A DNA stretch of 64,000 nucleotides from Nocardia vulneris (lineage in GTDB: Bacteria > Actinomycetota > Actinomycetes > Mycobacteriales > Mycobacteriaceae). Positions within the stretch are counted from its first letter, which is position 1; each line of letters begins with the position of its first letter. The stretch is taken from assembly GCF_001613425.1 (NCBI RefSeq), contig NZ_BDCI01000048.1, forward strand, positions 62,001-126,000. Direction: 5' to 3'. Of the stretch, positions 1-8,815 are shown piece after piece. The translations under genes were made by a program, and so were the position numbers. Below the pieces are notes generated by a model, which saw only the letters and a program-made list of their open reading frames with translations, was not told the DNA's origin and did not search any database.

Positions 1-233
1 TAGCGGTTTCCTGGGTGGGCTGTTCGACAACTGATAGGCTGCCGGGCGGTGAACAGTCGGCGGGCAACGTCGATGGCATGCGAGTCGCAGGCGATTGTCA
101 CGGTCACGTCCGGTTGCCGGTCAGTTCGCGCGATGACGAATGGAGCGAGGTAGGTTCGCATTCGGTCGGCCACCGCGTTGCTGGCGATCACCGCACACCG
201 ACAGCCCGCGAGGTCGAGAAGCTGCGCTGTCAT
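1..233 (-). CDS. Partial unknown protein coupled to the glycosyltransferase
   Basis: This reading frame begins at ATG 233 and stays open to the left window edge, giving 77 codons of an incomplete protein that starts MTAQLLDLAGCRCAVIASNA. Its start overlaps the stop of the upstream glycosyltransferase in an ATGA arrangement, the usual sign of translational coupling, so I read it as the next gene of the same minus-strand operon. The visible part has no motif I recognise. It could act on the same substrate as the glycosyltransferase, but that is only inference from position. Confidence 0.5.
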   Translation of the reverse strand, partial: MTAQLLDLAGCRCAVIASNAVADRMRTYLAPFVIARTDRQPDVTVTIACDSHAIDVARRLFTARQPISCRTAHPGNR

Positions 234-1480
234 CGCCGACCACTCCATGCAGGGACTGACGACATGTGAACTGCGCGACCGGGTTCCGTGTGGCGAGGAG
301 TGCCGAGCGCGCCCTGTGCGGCGTGCTCGGATCGCCACCGCGGTGCCGCAATCCGACCGGGCTCGGTCAGCGCCAGATCGCGTGCAGGCATCGGCAACCA
401 GATGCGGCAACGATGCACCAGCTCCGCTGCGATCTGATGCCATGACAGCTCATCCTCCACGGTGCCACGTCCGGCCAAGCCGAGGTCGTCGAGCAGCATC
501 GGGTCCTTCATCAGGGACGCGATCCGCATCGCCCAACGGTCCAGGTCGTCGTCGACGACGACACCGGGATGTGCTGGCGGCAGACCAGCCACTGCCTCAG
601 TGGTCGCCAGAACTGGCAGACCGGCGGCCATGTAGTCGAGGACCTTCATTTTCGAACCGGCTCCGGCAGTCAGCGGTGCCAATCCCAATGTCGCATCGCG
701 TAATGCCATCTCGATTGATGGTGCGGGGCCGAGGAATTCGAGCCCTGCTTCATCACGCGTAAGGGCGGCTGGCCCGCGGCCGATCACCTGGACCCGGGCC
801 TGCGGGCACAGCTCACGCAACCTCGGCCGGACTCGGTCGCGAAGATGTTCGATCGCAAGCTGATTCGGCCGATAGAACAGATTCCCGACGAAGACCAGCC
901 GTTGGCTGTTCCAGCTCGGTCCCCAGTAGGAGGAGGGTTCGGCTCCATTCGGAACCAGCTCGACCCGCTCGGGAGGGACATCTGCGCGAAGGGCGAGTAT
1001 GAGTTCTCTTTCTGCGCAAGCGATCACGAAATCGCTGACGTCAAAAGCCCTGCGCTGCACTCGAGCCAGGCGGGCGATCTCACCAAGCGGTTCCTGCAAA
1101 CTGTGCGCCAACGCCGCATCGTCATCGTGCACGTCGTAAAGCAGCCGCGCGTGCAGCCGATCCGCCAGGGGGCGACCGACCACGAGGAGCGCTTGCGCTT
1201 CGCAGACCACGACCACATCGACCTCGACCCCAATCGCCCCGGCCAGTACCGCCGGGTCGTAGTAGTCGTGCGGATGCACGAGCACGACATCGATGGGCCA
1301 ATCCGACGCAGTCCAGTAATCGTTGCCACGATCGCACAAGGCCAACGTCACCTGAGCACCCGACCGCCGCGTGTGTTCGGCCAACGCAAGCACTCTTGCC
1401 GGCGTGCCCGCGAGCGCATATCCGCGCTCGATGTTCGGGGAGTCAAGCAAGAACAACAGGTTCGGAGACGGCACGTTCAC
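230..1480 (-). CDS. GT4-type glycosyltransferase
   Basis: Predicted cytosolic glycosyltransferase with the GT-B fold of family GT4, which moves a sugar from a nucleotide-sugar to an acceptor. The N-terminal half carries the acceptor-side Rossmann region. The C-terminal half shows the donor-binding signature GSKMKVLDYMAAGLPVLAT, preceded by the interdomain segment RLVFVGNLFYRPN. The frame is open from ATG 1507, but a strong GAGGAGG ribosome site (1485-1491) fits a GTG start at 1480 or 1474 better, so I chose 1480. It is coupled by ATGA overlap to the partial gene on the left edge. Acceptor and sugar cannot be read from sequence; teichuronic, capsule or natural-product glycosylation are all possible. 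Confidence 0.75.
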   Translation of the reverse strand: MNVPSPNLLFLLDSPNIERGYALAGTPARVLALAEHTRRSGAQVTLALCDRGNDYWTASDWPIDVVLVHPHDYYDPAVLAGAIGVEVDVVVVCEAQALLVVGRPLADRLHARLLYDVHDDDAALAHSLQEPLGEIARLARVQRRAFDVSDFVIACAERELILALRADVPPERVELVPNGAEPSSYWGPSWNSQRLVFVGNLFYRPNQLAIEHLRDRVRPRLRELCPQARVQVIGRGPAALTRDEAGLEFLGPAPSIEMALRDATLGLAPLTAGAGSKMKVLDYMAAGLPVLATTEAVAGLPPAHPGVVVDDDLDRWAMRIASLMKDPMLLDDLGLAGRGTVEDELSWHQIAAELVHRCRIWLPMPARDLALTEPGRIAAPRWRSEHAAQGALGTPRHTEPGRAVHMSSVPAWSGRR

Positions 1481-1953
1481 GACGCCTCCTCGTGCTTCGA
1501 TAGACATTCAGGCAACAACTGACTGTTCCTAACCTGTTGCAGGAAGGTATTTTTCGGACGTGTTCTCAAGTTCGAAGCTGGGCGCCAGGGTTCCTCAGGG
1601 GCCGAACCTAGCGTGAATTCCGTTGCAGCCAAATGAATTCAGCTTCCGGCGACTGGAACCCCATCAGTCATTCAGCTCTTGACCTTGGCTCGCTACTTCG
1701 TCGTCCACCATCGCATTCCCGGGTACTGGCAGACACCTGTGTGACCGTTCGACGGCCGCCTGAATTGTGGGTAACCGTGAACTGTGCCGCAGTTCTATTC
1801 GGCCCGACTTTGCCCATTGCGATGGGTAATCTGAGGGCGCCCACGTTGTCTCCGGCTCGGAAAGGCCACCCTGTGGAAGCCTCGGCAACCCCGCCGGACA
1901 GGAACTCCAGACGGTCGAACCGCCAGCTCAGCCCTCAAGCGCGCGGCCGGACA
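1481..1953. other. Divergent intergenic region, no gene seen
   Basis: This gap lies between the minus-strand glycosyltransferase and the plus-strand HTH/PRTase-like gene. The plus-strand frame is open from 1633, but the first 107 residues of that extension look unlike a conserved domain and use atypical codons, so I treat it as untranslated leader or promoter DNA. No convincing operator or RNA element was seen. Confidence 0.4.
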
Positions 1954-3036
1954 ATGGCTGCTGTGGGCCGCAAGCTGTGGAGTGAACTGGGCTCGGTGAC
2001 CTCGGCCGCGGCCGAGTTGATGGCCCAACACCCTGAGGTGCCGAGCCTTCAGGCGCATCGCTACGCCGCTGGACTGTCCCAAGACAATGCTGCCGCACGC
2101 TACAACGAGGTCACCGGCCACCAGACCAGCCTCGGCGGCACCACCATCAACGCTTGGGAAAGCTGGGCACGCGGGCGAGGCCAAGGATCGCCACCTTCAC
2201 TGCCCAGCCTGCTGATCCTGTGCACCGCGTACGGCCGCGGTCCGCTCGGTGTCTCCGAGGAACCGATCTCCCCGGCAATCTTGATCGCCGAAGCCTACGA
2301 ACGACTCCCGATCGAAGACCAACTCTCCCTCAAACAGTTCAGCGCCCGCCCCGCCGCGAGCCGAAGCCTCGCGCCAGCACAGCCGTTCGCGTTCACTCGC
2401 TCAGCCGAGCACCTCGCGACCGACCCAGCCACCCAGGTGGCGAGCGAGTTCGCTCTCACCGTGCCGACGATCGAATACGGCAACTCCGAAATTTGCGTCT
2501 ACACCCTGCCCAACCCGCGCCCCGGCCAGCTATTGGATCTGACCTGGCATACCTTCGGCCTCGGCATCCAACGACTGGCTGCGCAGATCAAGAACGTCGG
2601 CAAGCGCCTCGACGTCGACATCTGCTTCGGCATCAACGAGGCCGGCCTGGTCATGGCGACCTTCCTCGCCTCGGATCGATTCTCCCGCTGCCCGATCGGG
2701 TACCTACGCTGCAACAAAATCCGAGACGGCATCGATCTCGACGACGCTTCCCACTTCCCTGCTGCCCGAACAGAACCCACCATCGTCGTCTGCGACTTCG
2801 AGGTCAAGCACGCCGACGTCATCGGCTACCTCGCACGCCGACTGCGCGACCGCTATCCCGGTGCCGAGCTCTACTTCGCGGTCTTCGGCGCCATGACCAA
2901 GGACCGCGACCTCGATGTCACCGGCTTTGACGACCTCACCGGCGCGGCAATCATGCACGCCGCCGGCTTCGAAGCCATTTTCATCGCCGCCACGATGAGC
3001 CCGCCAGGAATCGAACCCCCACTCGAGTTGCGCTAA
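1954..3036 (+). CDS. HTH protein with phosphoribosyltransferase-like C-terminal domain
   Basis: About 360 residues. Residues 1-110 resemble an XRE-type helix-turn-helix region (SLQAHRYAAGLSQDNAAARY followed by a TTINAWESWARG turn). Residues 170-340 look like a PRTase-type Rossmann domain: FGINEAGLVMATFLASDRFS, then a beta-strand and loop PTIVVCDFEVKHADVIGYLA as in the PRPP-binding segment. A role as a nucleotide-responsive regulator or salvage-related protein is inferred. The frame is open from 1633, but I chose ATG 1954 because the recognisable domain starts there. It sits 21 bp before an IMPase-like gene and is almost certainly co-transcribed with it. Confidence 0.6.
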   Translation: MAAVGRKLWSELGSVTSAAAELMAQHPEVPSLQAHRYAAGLSQDNAAARYNEVTGHQTSLGGTTINAWESWARGRGQGSPPSLPSLLILCTAYGRGPLGVSEEPISPAILIAEAYERLPIEDQLSLKQFSARPAASRSLAPAQPFAFTRSAEHLATDPATQVASEFALTVPTIEYGNSEICVYTLPNPRPGQLLDLTWHTFGLGIQRLAAQIKNVGKRLDVDICFGINEAGLVMATFLASDRFSRCPIGYLRCNKIRDGIDLDDASHFPAARTEPTIVVCDFEVKHADVIGYLARRLRDRYPGAELYFAVFGAMTKDRDLDVTGFDDLTGAAIMHAAGFEAIFIAATMSPPGIEPPLELR

Positions 3037-3057
3037 CCGCGAAAGGGCCACCACCAA

Positions 3058-3984
3058 GTGACCGAACCCAGCGCTATCCCCGAACTCGCCCAACATCTCG
3101 CCCGCATCGTCCGTCAAGCCATGGACGACATCCGGCCTCGACTCATCCATGCAGCGCTCAGCGGCGACCGCGGCGAGAACGAAAACCTCCGCCACTGCGA
3201 CAACTTCCTCTCCGACTACGACCTGTGGATGCACCAACGCTATAAACAGCTTCTCCAAGAGCATCTGCCGTCATTCGTCTACGCATCAGAAGAAGCAGAC
3301 CCCGAAGTCATCGGCGACGATCCCGACCCGGATCTGTGCGTACTCGTCGACCCCCTCGACACCAGTGAACTCGCCGTGCGTGGGCTCTACGGCTACACCC
3401 ACGTCCTGGTCTACTCACGCCGACAAGCCCGCCCCATCGCCGCCGTCGTCGGCGACATCTTCCACCACATCCAGCTCTACCTCGCCGCCCAAGACCACAC
3501 CGGCGCCGACCGCGCATTCCTGCTCACCCGAGAAGGCCACCCCCACCCACTCAATCGACCTTCCCAAGCCCGCCTGCCCGAAGTGCTCGTCACCAACTAC
3601 CTCATGCGCCCCGAACAACGCTTCCGACCCCTCGCGACCCAGCAACCGTTCCTCGAAGCGCTTGCCGCCGAATCCGAAGACGGCAAAACCCGCGGACGTA
3701 TCGGCGTCGATTTCGGCTCCATCGGCCTATGCCATGTCGCCGCCGGATTCACCGACGCCATGATCGAATTCTCCAAAGGCTTCGCGATCTGGGACCTCGC
3801 ACCCGGACACTTCATCCTCCACGCCGCCGGAGGCACCGTCACCGACCTCCAGGGATCCCCACTCACCCTCGACTACGACCTCACCTCGATGACCGACATC
3901 CAAACAGCGATGAGCCAGCGGCAGCGATTCATCGCCGCAGGAAACCCCCACCTCGCCGGAGAAATCCACACCAAGCTGCACTGA
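3058..3984 (+). CDS. Inositol monophosphatase-like phosphatase
   Basis: 308 residues from GTG 3058, with a GAAAGGG ribosome site upstream. The family hydrolyses phosphate esters of inositol, PAP or fructose bisphosphate using two or three magnesium ions. Diagnostic segments are an EEAD acidic site (YASEEADPE), the DPLDTSELAVRG variant of the DPIDGT metal-binding motif, and WDLAPGHFILHAAGG matching the WDxAAG motif near the C-terminus. The Gly-Thr after DPLD is replaced by Thr-Ser, so substrate preference may differ from classic IMPases. Co-transcription with the HTH/PRTase-like gene suggests a joint role in a phospho-sugar or nucleotide product, but the substrate is unknown. Confidence 0.7.
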   Translation: MTEPSAIPELAQHLARIVRQAMDDIRPRLIHAALSGDRGENENLRHCDNFLSDYDLWMHQRYKQLLQEHLPSFVYASEEADPEVIGDDPDPDLCVLVDPLDTSELAVRGLYGYTHVLVYSRRQARPIAAVVGDIFHHIQLYLAAQDHTGADRAFLLTREGHPHPLNRPSQARLPEVLVTNYLMRPEQRFRPLATQQPFLEALAAESEDGKTRGRIGVDFGSIGLCHVAAGFTDAMIEFSKGFAIWDLAPGHFILHAAGGTVTDLQGSPLTLDYDLTSMTDIQTAMSQRQRFIAAGNPHLAGEIHTKLH

Positions 3985-4313
3985 CGGGTCCGGCGACATG
4001 GTGCGGCGTGCTAGCTCTTTGACATACAAAGGCGGTTGAGGTCAGATCGCTCACGAAGTCCAAGACGCCATGGTGCCAGGATTTGCCGTCCGGGTGCTCG
4101 ACGCGGTCGATGGCCAACGGCCTTGGGTGAGAGCCCACGACGGAGTCGACTTGAACTAAGTTGGCGCGCTGGGTGTCCTGGTCTGTGACAGCGTCAGGAA
4201 ACACGCTCTTTTGGGCAGGTCCAGCGGACCAGAGTCGCCGAGGGCTGGACGTTGACCATCCGGAGACCGATCGAGATACGGGGATTCGGTTGAGAATCGC
4301 AAGGTAAAGAAGC
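3985..4313. other. Intergenic region before the CRISPR remnant
   Basis: No supported gene. Short frames on the minus strand (for example 3929-4204) overlap the end of the phosphatase gene and have no recognisable domain. The stretch just before 4314 would be the leader position of the degenerate array, but it has no AT-rich leader that I can recognise and no cas gene. Confidence 0.35.
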
Positions 4314-4401
4314 GTGCTCTCCGAGCACGTGGGATGATCCGAGCACAGCCTGGTTCATGGCATCCAAGTGGGAGTGCTCCCCGCGCACGCGGGGACCCGG
4401 T
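4314..4401 (+). CRISPR. Remnant type I-E-like CRISPR array (two repeats, one spacer)
   Basis: Two 28-nt repeat-like units flank one spacer of exactly 32 nt. The right unit (4374-4401) begins GTGCTCCCCGCGCACGCGGG, the palindromic stem of actinobacterial type I-E repeats. The left unit (4314-4341) begins GTGCTCTCCGAGCACGTGGG and ends ATGATCCG, the usual 3' end of that repeat family. The spacer is 4342-4373. Each unit has decayed at a different place. No cas gene is visible in this window, so the array is likely an inactive leftover beside the broken integrase. Confidence 0.55.
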
Positions 4402-4457
4402 ATAACGGTGGATTCCTTCGAGGACCTGTGGTCAGAATCGAAATGCGACTAAACCGA

Positions 4458-5678
4458 TCAGTCCTCGTCTTGGCTTCTCGTGCTGCTTTCTTTGGCTAGC
4501 TTCGAGATGTTTGCCGCTAGTGTCTGGGCTCGGCCTGCGGCGATCTTCTGGTAGCGCATTGCTGCTTGTGGTGTCTTGTGGCGCAGTCGTTCCATGACTT
4601 CGGGCAGCGTGCCGCCAGCTTGCGCTGCGACTGTGCCTCCGGTGTGTCGTTGTTCGCCGGGGCGAAATCCGGAGCGGCCGATCTTTGCGCATGCCGCGTC
4701 GAAGATGCGGCGATAGATCCATTCCCGCATCGTCTTGCCGGTGTTGGGGTCCGGGAACAGTAGCGAGTCGGGGTCTGGGCCGACATATGCCCGAAGGTGT
4801 TGGCGGATGGCAGCGCGAATGTGGTCGGGAATCACGACATCACCACTCGATCCGGATTTCGGGCGGTCGATGACGATCTTTCCTTCGCGGTATGTCGCGG
4901 CCAGGGCGACGGTCAGCAGCGAGCAGTCCGCATTCAGATTGCGGCGCCGCAGTTCGAACGTTTCGGAGGGGCGCAGGCCACACCACGCAGCGAGCAGGAT
5001 TTATGCAGAAAGCTCGGGAGGCATCGCCGCTGTGAGTGCATCTATCTCGGTCGGAGCCAGAACAGTCGCGTCGTGTGCCGGTTCTACGGCAGTTGCGCCC
5101 TTGATGCGGCAAGGATTTTTCTCGATGAGACCGTCGTCGACTGCAACGTTGAGCACCATGCGGAGGACCTCGTATGCCCGAGCTCGAGTGGTCGGCACAT
5201 CGACATCCTTCTTGTCGCCCTTGAATTTCTTTCCCCGGGGGCGGACGCGGGACACGGTGCTGTACCAGTCGCGGACCATCTCTAGGGTGATTTGGGGGAG
5301 CGGTGTCAACTCGAACGTGGGGTTGATGTGGTCGCGCAGAAGGTAGTTGTAGCTGTCGACGGTGCGGCGTGCGAGCGGCTTGCCGCGGCGGGACACGCGT
5401 GTTGCGACGACCTTCTTGGCGTACGGGCCAAACAGTATCGCGGGTGGAGGTTTTCCCGCGGGGGCGTCACGAGTGGCTGGGGCCGTCCAGATGCCGAGGT
5501 CGATGAGCTTCCGCTCATCTGCGCACCAGCCTTGGGCACTTTCCTCTGTCGGAAATGTATGGGGCGCTTTGTGGATGGCGAGATCGGGGCCGGTGTAGTT
5601 CGCCTGCCATCGCCCCGACGGAAGTTTTCGGATCATGCCGAAGGCTCGGCGGGTACGCGTGGGTCTCTTTGCTGGCAT
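4458..5678 (-). pseudogene. Tyrosine integrase broken by an in-frame TAA
   Basis: The minus-strand frame encodes a phage/ICE-type tyrosine recombinase: an N-terminal arm-binding and SAM-like core-binding region (codons 1-225), then the catalytic domain with GLRPSETFE (first catalytic Arg), RHTGGTVAAQAG, RLRHKTP and the AMRYQ tyrosine region. A single TAA at 5001-5003 (codon 226 of 407) interrupts an otherwise continuous frame just before ILLAAWCGLRPSE. The His of the usual HxxR box also appears replaced (FRPGEQRHTG). The start ATG 5678 is chosen for its AGGAG site; the frame is open to 5771. It lies about 170 bp from a tRNA 3' end, the expected attachment site. Confidence 0.8.
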
Positions 5679-5847
5679 TGCGCGACTCCTGTCCCTGTCG
5701 GGCATGCGAATTAGTGCATAATACGTGCAGAATTGTAGCCTATTCGGGCGCAAGATTGCCCGTGTGTGCACGGAGGCGTTTTAGGTTAGCATGCAGGTAG
5801 AAGCCACAAAGTGCCGGGATTTATGCCTCATTGGAAGTTGATGTACC

Positions 5848-5875
5848 GCTGGTTCGAAACCAGCTGGGACCACCA
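5848..5875 (+). other. tRNA 3' end fragment (integration attachment site)
   Basis: The segment folds exactly as the last part of a tRNA: a T-arm GCTGG-TTCGAAA-CCAGC, a 7-nt acceptor strand TGGGACC, discriminator A and encoded CCA. The matching 5' acceptor GGTCCCA is absent upstream, so this is not a full tRNA gene. Beside the integrase it is best read as an att site made from a tRNA 3' end. The isotype cannot be told without the anticodon. Confidence 0.7.
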
Positions 5876-5881
5876 AGAAAC

Positions 5882-5919
5882 AGCAGGTCAACGCTAAGAG
5901 AGCGGCGACCTGCTTTTTT
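5882..5919 (+). terminator. Rho-independent terminator behind the tRNA fragment
   Basis: GCAGGTC (5883-5889) pairs with GACCTGC (5907-5913), the outer A-T pair extends the stem, and six T residues follow (5914-5919). This is a textbook intrinsic terminator and would originally have ended the tRNA transcript. Confidence 0.8.
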
Positions 5920-6061
5920 CGTGCCAAATACGTGCCAGATTGTATCGACGACCAATGCGTGGCTACTTCTTCACTGCACCGGGCGCATGGCGTTGTCGAT
6001 GTCTTCGACCGCGATGCGTATCTGGCCTCGGAACCTATTGTCGGGCGAGATCCGCATTGCC

Positions 6062-7702
6062 ATGAGCGCGGCGGCAGGACAAACCAGAGACGAGTGGCTA
6101 GAAGCGCTCGACGATATCGACAAGCTGTTGCGTTACGCCCATGCGGAGTTCAGTGAAGGGGCTATCGAGGCCGATCTCGCCACCGCACTGAAGATGTTCG
6201 GCGAGCTGAGCGCGGACCGCCAGGACGAGATCGTCAGGCATATGAGCCTGATTCTCAGCGGTGCCGAGCAGGAGTGGCTCACCGGTGCACGCAAATACCA
6301 GGTCGCTGTGGAACGGATGAGCGGTGACCGCGTCGAGCGGGCTTGGAAATTCTTCGAAGCCGATCCGCGGCAGCCTGGGAGATGGGTGACGGCACCTGCC
6401 CCGTCCACCGCCGCCGACCTGCGCGATGCCGTGCTCGGTTCGGCTGCAACGCTTTTGGCGATCGTGATCATGCTGGCCGGTGGGATCAGGGCCAGCGCCG
6501 TTGTGAGCGCAGCGCTCCTCGTGGTGGGGGCCTACGCGGCGGGGCGTTGTATGATTGTTTGGCAAACCCATATGCGGCATGTTCACAGCGTGTGGGCACA
6601 CCACCAGCCGCAGACGTATCAGCAGGAAACGGTGTTCGACAACATGGTCGACCAGTGTTTCAGGCAAGGGAATCCCGGTGCTTTGCAGGAAATCAGCGCA
6701 GGCTACCGCGGATATCTCAAGCGCAGGCTGCAGCAGCAGTACGGCATGTCCGGGTGCCACCCTACTGAGGTGAAGTGGCTGATCCAGTGGCATGTCTGGC
6801 GATTCGGTCAAGGAATCGACTACCCGGCTGCGCGCTCCGCCGTGGCGCAGCGGGCATCGAACCTGCGGACTATCGGCGCAATCCTGTGGGTGGTCGTCGT
6901 GACTGTGCCGTTCGTCGTCGGCGGGTACTGGGCGTTGCTTGCTATTGGCGGCTGGTGGGGCATCAGCGGCATCGTCCGGATCTTTTCCGTGTCCAGGGCA
7001 CAGCACCTGCTCGCTCAGGATGCCGAGGTTGTCTTCGCCGACGAGTGGTCCGCGTACCAGCGATGGCTCCAGGTTCTGGCCGACCGGCCCAGCGATCCGG
7101 AGATGGAACGCTGGCTGGCCCTGGACAAGGCACATCTCAAGAACGAGGCGCTGCTGCGAGCGAATCTTCGCGAGCGTGACCTGGTCACCTACGTTGTGCT
7201 GACCGAACGGGCTCTCTTCGCACGAAGGAGCAGGATCACCGGCGGGCCGCCACGGTACGAGAGGTATGTAGTCTACATCTTCCTGCTGACCAAGTACGGA
7301 ATGCGAACCACGCGTATCTATCTGGACCTCACCACCGGAGACATGCGAAACGAGCAACACCAGATGTGCACCTACGATGCGGTGGCTTCGGCTTCTGCCA
7401 CGGAGAAGGGGGTCCGTAGGTTTCGGGCAGATGGTCGAACCGCAGTGGATAGTCGCGGTGACAGGGTCTTTCGGCTGATCCTCCTCAATGGCACCTGCAT
7501 CGCCGAGGTCCGGGAAAGTGGACGAACGACGAGCGATGAACCGCCCGGATGGGACGACGATCCTGAAGACTTGGGCTCGATCTCGACTGCGGGATTCGAC
7601 AGCGCCCTACGGGTCCTGGAAGCGGTGGCTACCGAGGGCCGGGATTGGATCGCCCGTGACCGCGAGCGTAAACAGCGATGGGCACGAAACTGGTGTACGT
7701 AG
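6062..7702 (+). CDS. Unknown membrane protein with four predicted helices
   Basis: About 546 residues; I do not recognise the family. An N-terminal helical soluble stretch of about 120 residues is followed by two hydrophobic segments around LLAIVIMLAGGIRASAVVSA and the next stretch. A middle soluble region of about 100 residues follows, then a second pair of hydrophobic segments (AILWVVVVTVPFVVGGYWAL onward). The C-terminal 230 residues are soluble and rich in charged residues. ATG 6062 is chosen; the frame is open from 5831 but there it overlaps the tRNA fragment and terminator. It stands alone between the att site and transposase debris, so it may be cargo of the integrated element. Confidence 0.55.
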   Translation: MSAAAGQTRDEWLEALDDIDKLLRYAHAEFSEGAIEADLATALKMFGELSADRQDEIVRHMSLILSGAEQEWLTGARKYQVAVERMSGDRVERAWKFFEADPRQPGRWVTAPAPSTAADLRDAVLGSAATLLAIVIMLAGGIRASAVVSAALLVVGAYAAGRCMIVWQTHMRHVHSVWAHHQPQTYQQETVFDNMVDQCFRQGNPGALQEISAGYRGYLKRRLQQQYGMSGCHPTEVKWLIQWHVWRFGQGIDYPAARSAVAQRASNLRTIGAILWVVVVTVPFVVGGYWALLAIGGWWGISGIVRIFSVSRAQHLLAQDAEVVFADEWSAYQRWLQVLADRPSDPEMERWLALDKAHLKNEALLRANLRERDLVTYVVLTERALFARRSRITGGPPRYERYVVYIFLLTKYGMRTTRIYLDLTTGDMRNEQHQMCTYDAVASASATEKGVRRFRADGRTAVDSRGDRVFRLILLNGTCIAEVRESGRTTSDEPPGWDDDPEDLGSISTAGFDSALRVLEAVATEGRDWIARDRERKQRWARNWCT

Positions 7703-7789
7703 ATACGCATCGAGACAACTAGAACCGGGCGGATGCCGATCTCCCCGGCAGCGGTGGTCCTGCGGGCGGGCGACTGAGCCCGGCATATT

Positions 7790-8330
7790 CCAGCCGCATT
7801 TCGTGATGTTGTGCCTGTCTTCGCTGGTAGTGGGCTTGTTGGAGTGGTGTTGGTGTCGTCGCCGCCAGGTCGACCAGCGCCGTAGCACGGCGAGGTCCGA
7901 AATGGGAGTGATCAGGTGCGCCAGGAGACGCTTGATTTCACCGGGTGTGGGTGGAATGACGCCGCTGCTAACGCTTTTGGGGAGATAATGGCGGTAACGG
8001 CGAGGTAGGTGTGCTCCAGCATCGCCAGGGTGATGTGGCGATACCAGGCGTCGTAGCGGCGGACCTGATACTGGTCGAGGCCGACTTCAGTTTTCGCGGT
8101 CTGGAAGCAGACCGACCAGCGGGCACGGGCGACCCGGATGAGCTCGGCGTCGCTTGTGCCGATCGATGCACCGCACAGGTAGTAGGCGATCTCAAGCCCG
8201 CTCTTGGCGTTGCGGGTCAGCGACCGGTGGGCCAGCAGCCAGCGCCGCCACCCCGGGCCGACGCCGTGCTGATGCACTCCCACGATGGTCGAGTCGACCG
8301 ACATCACCCAGTCTACCAAGCGGCCCCGTA
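7790..8330 (-). pseudogene. Chimeric transposase scar (IS5 piece fused to IS701-type C-terminus)
   Basis: Reading 8319 downward, the frame starts with VMSVDSTIVGVHQHG, the DDE region of IS5-family transposases. It then changes abruptly into GWRRWLLAHRSLTR, EIAYYLC and AKTEVGLDQYQVRRYDAWYR, which belong to the C-terminal region of IS701-type transposases. A frameshift near 7955 moves the tail to another frame that reads PTPGEIKRLLAHLITPISD and then RRWSTWRRRHQ, the expected IS701 end. The pieces are therefore two different insertion sequences joined by deletion or nested insertion. No terminal inverted repeats were identified and it cannot be active. Confidence 0.7.
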
Positions 8331-8815
8331 CAATCCCCGCACGGGGCCGCGCGGCCGAATCGGTTCGCGAGATTCCTCAACGCCGTCGTCGTTTGGTCGC
8401 GGCCAGGACCGCGCGCGCATCGGCTCGACGGTCTTTTGCCGGGTGGAAGACCGCGACGAATCCGGCGCAGAGCCGGGCGGGGCCGTCAGCGTGTAGCCAC
8501 CATAGGATCGACCCGAGGATCGTGGCAGCAGTACCCGCGCCAGTCACCAGGCTGATCACGATATCGCCTTGTCGATTATGTTGGGGTAGAACGTGTTCGG
8601 CAATGCGATTCCTTTCTCGCCCTTCGCCGAACGTTGTAGGCGGCCCGGAGCTGACGATTCCTCGCGGTGACGAGGAATCGGTGTTTCGTTGGCGGGCGGG
8701 GAACTGGCGGCGCCGAGGCGCCTAGAAGGGAGGCGTCCGCGCGTAGCCGCCGCGACGGGTCGAACACCGGGCACGGGCCGGGTGTGGTGTCGAGCGCGCG
8801 GCGAGGAGGAAGCCG
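8331..8815. other. Intergenic region upstream of the sigma-like gene
   Basis: The minus-strand frame continues upstream past a stop codon (8377-8559) without a recognisable domain, probably more transposon-flank debris. The 3' part must hold the promoter of the sigma-like gene; I cannot place it with confidence. Confidence 0.3.

Larger units (their letters stand above)
5720..5944. repeat. Imperfect direct repeats flanking the tRNA-type att core
   Basis: AATACGTGCAGAATTGTA near 5720-5737 and AATACGTGCCAGATTGTA at 5927-5944 match at 15 of 18 positions and lie on both sides of the tRNA 3' fragment. Their spacing and position fit arm-type integrase binding sites around an attachment core. Only the two copies are seen; no binding data exist. 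Confidence 0.35.

Noticed and set aside
4314..4401. Functional CRISPR-Cas system
   Set aside because: Only two decayed repeats and one spacer, with no cas genes in the window.
5800..5876. Complete tRNA gene
   Set aside because: T-arm, acceptor strand and CCA are perfect, but no matching 5' acceptor, D-arm or anticodon arm precedes them.
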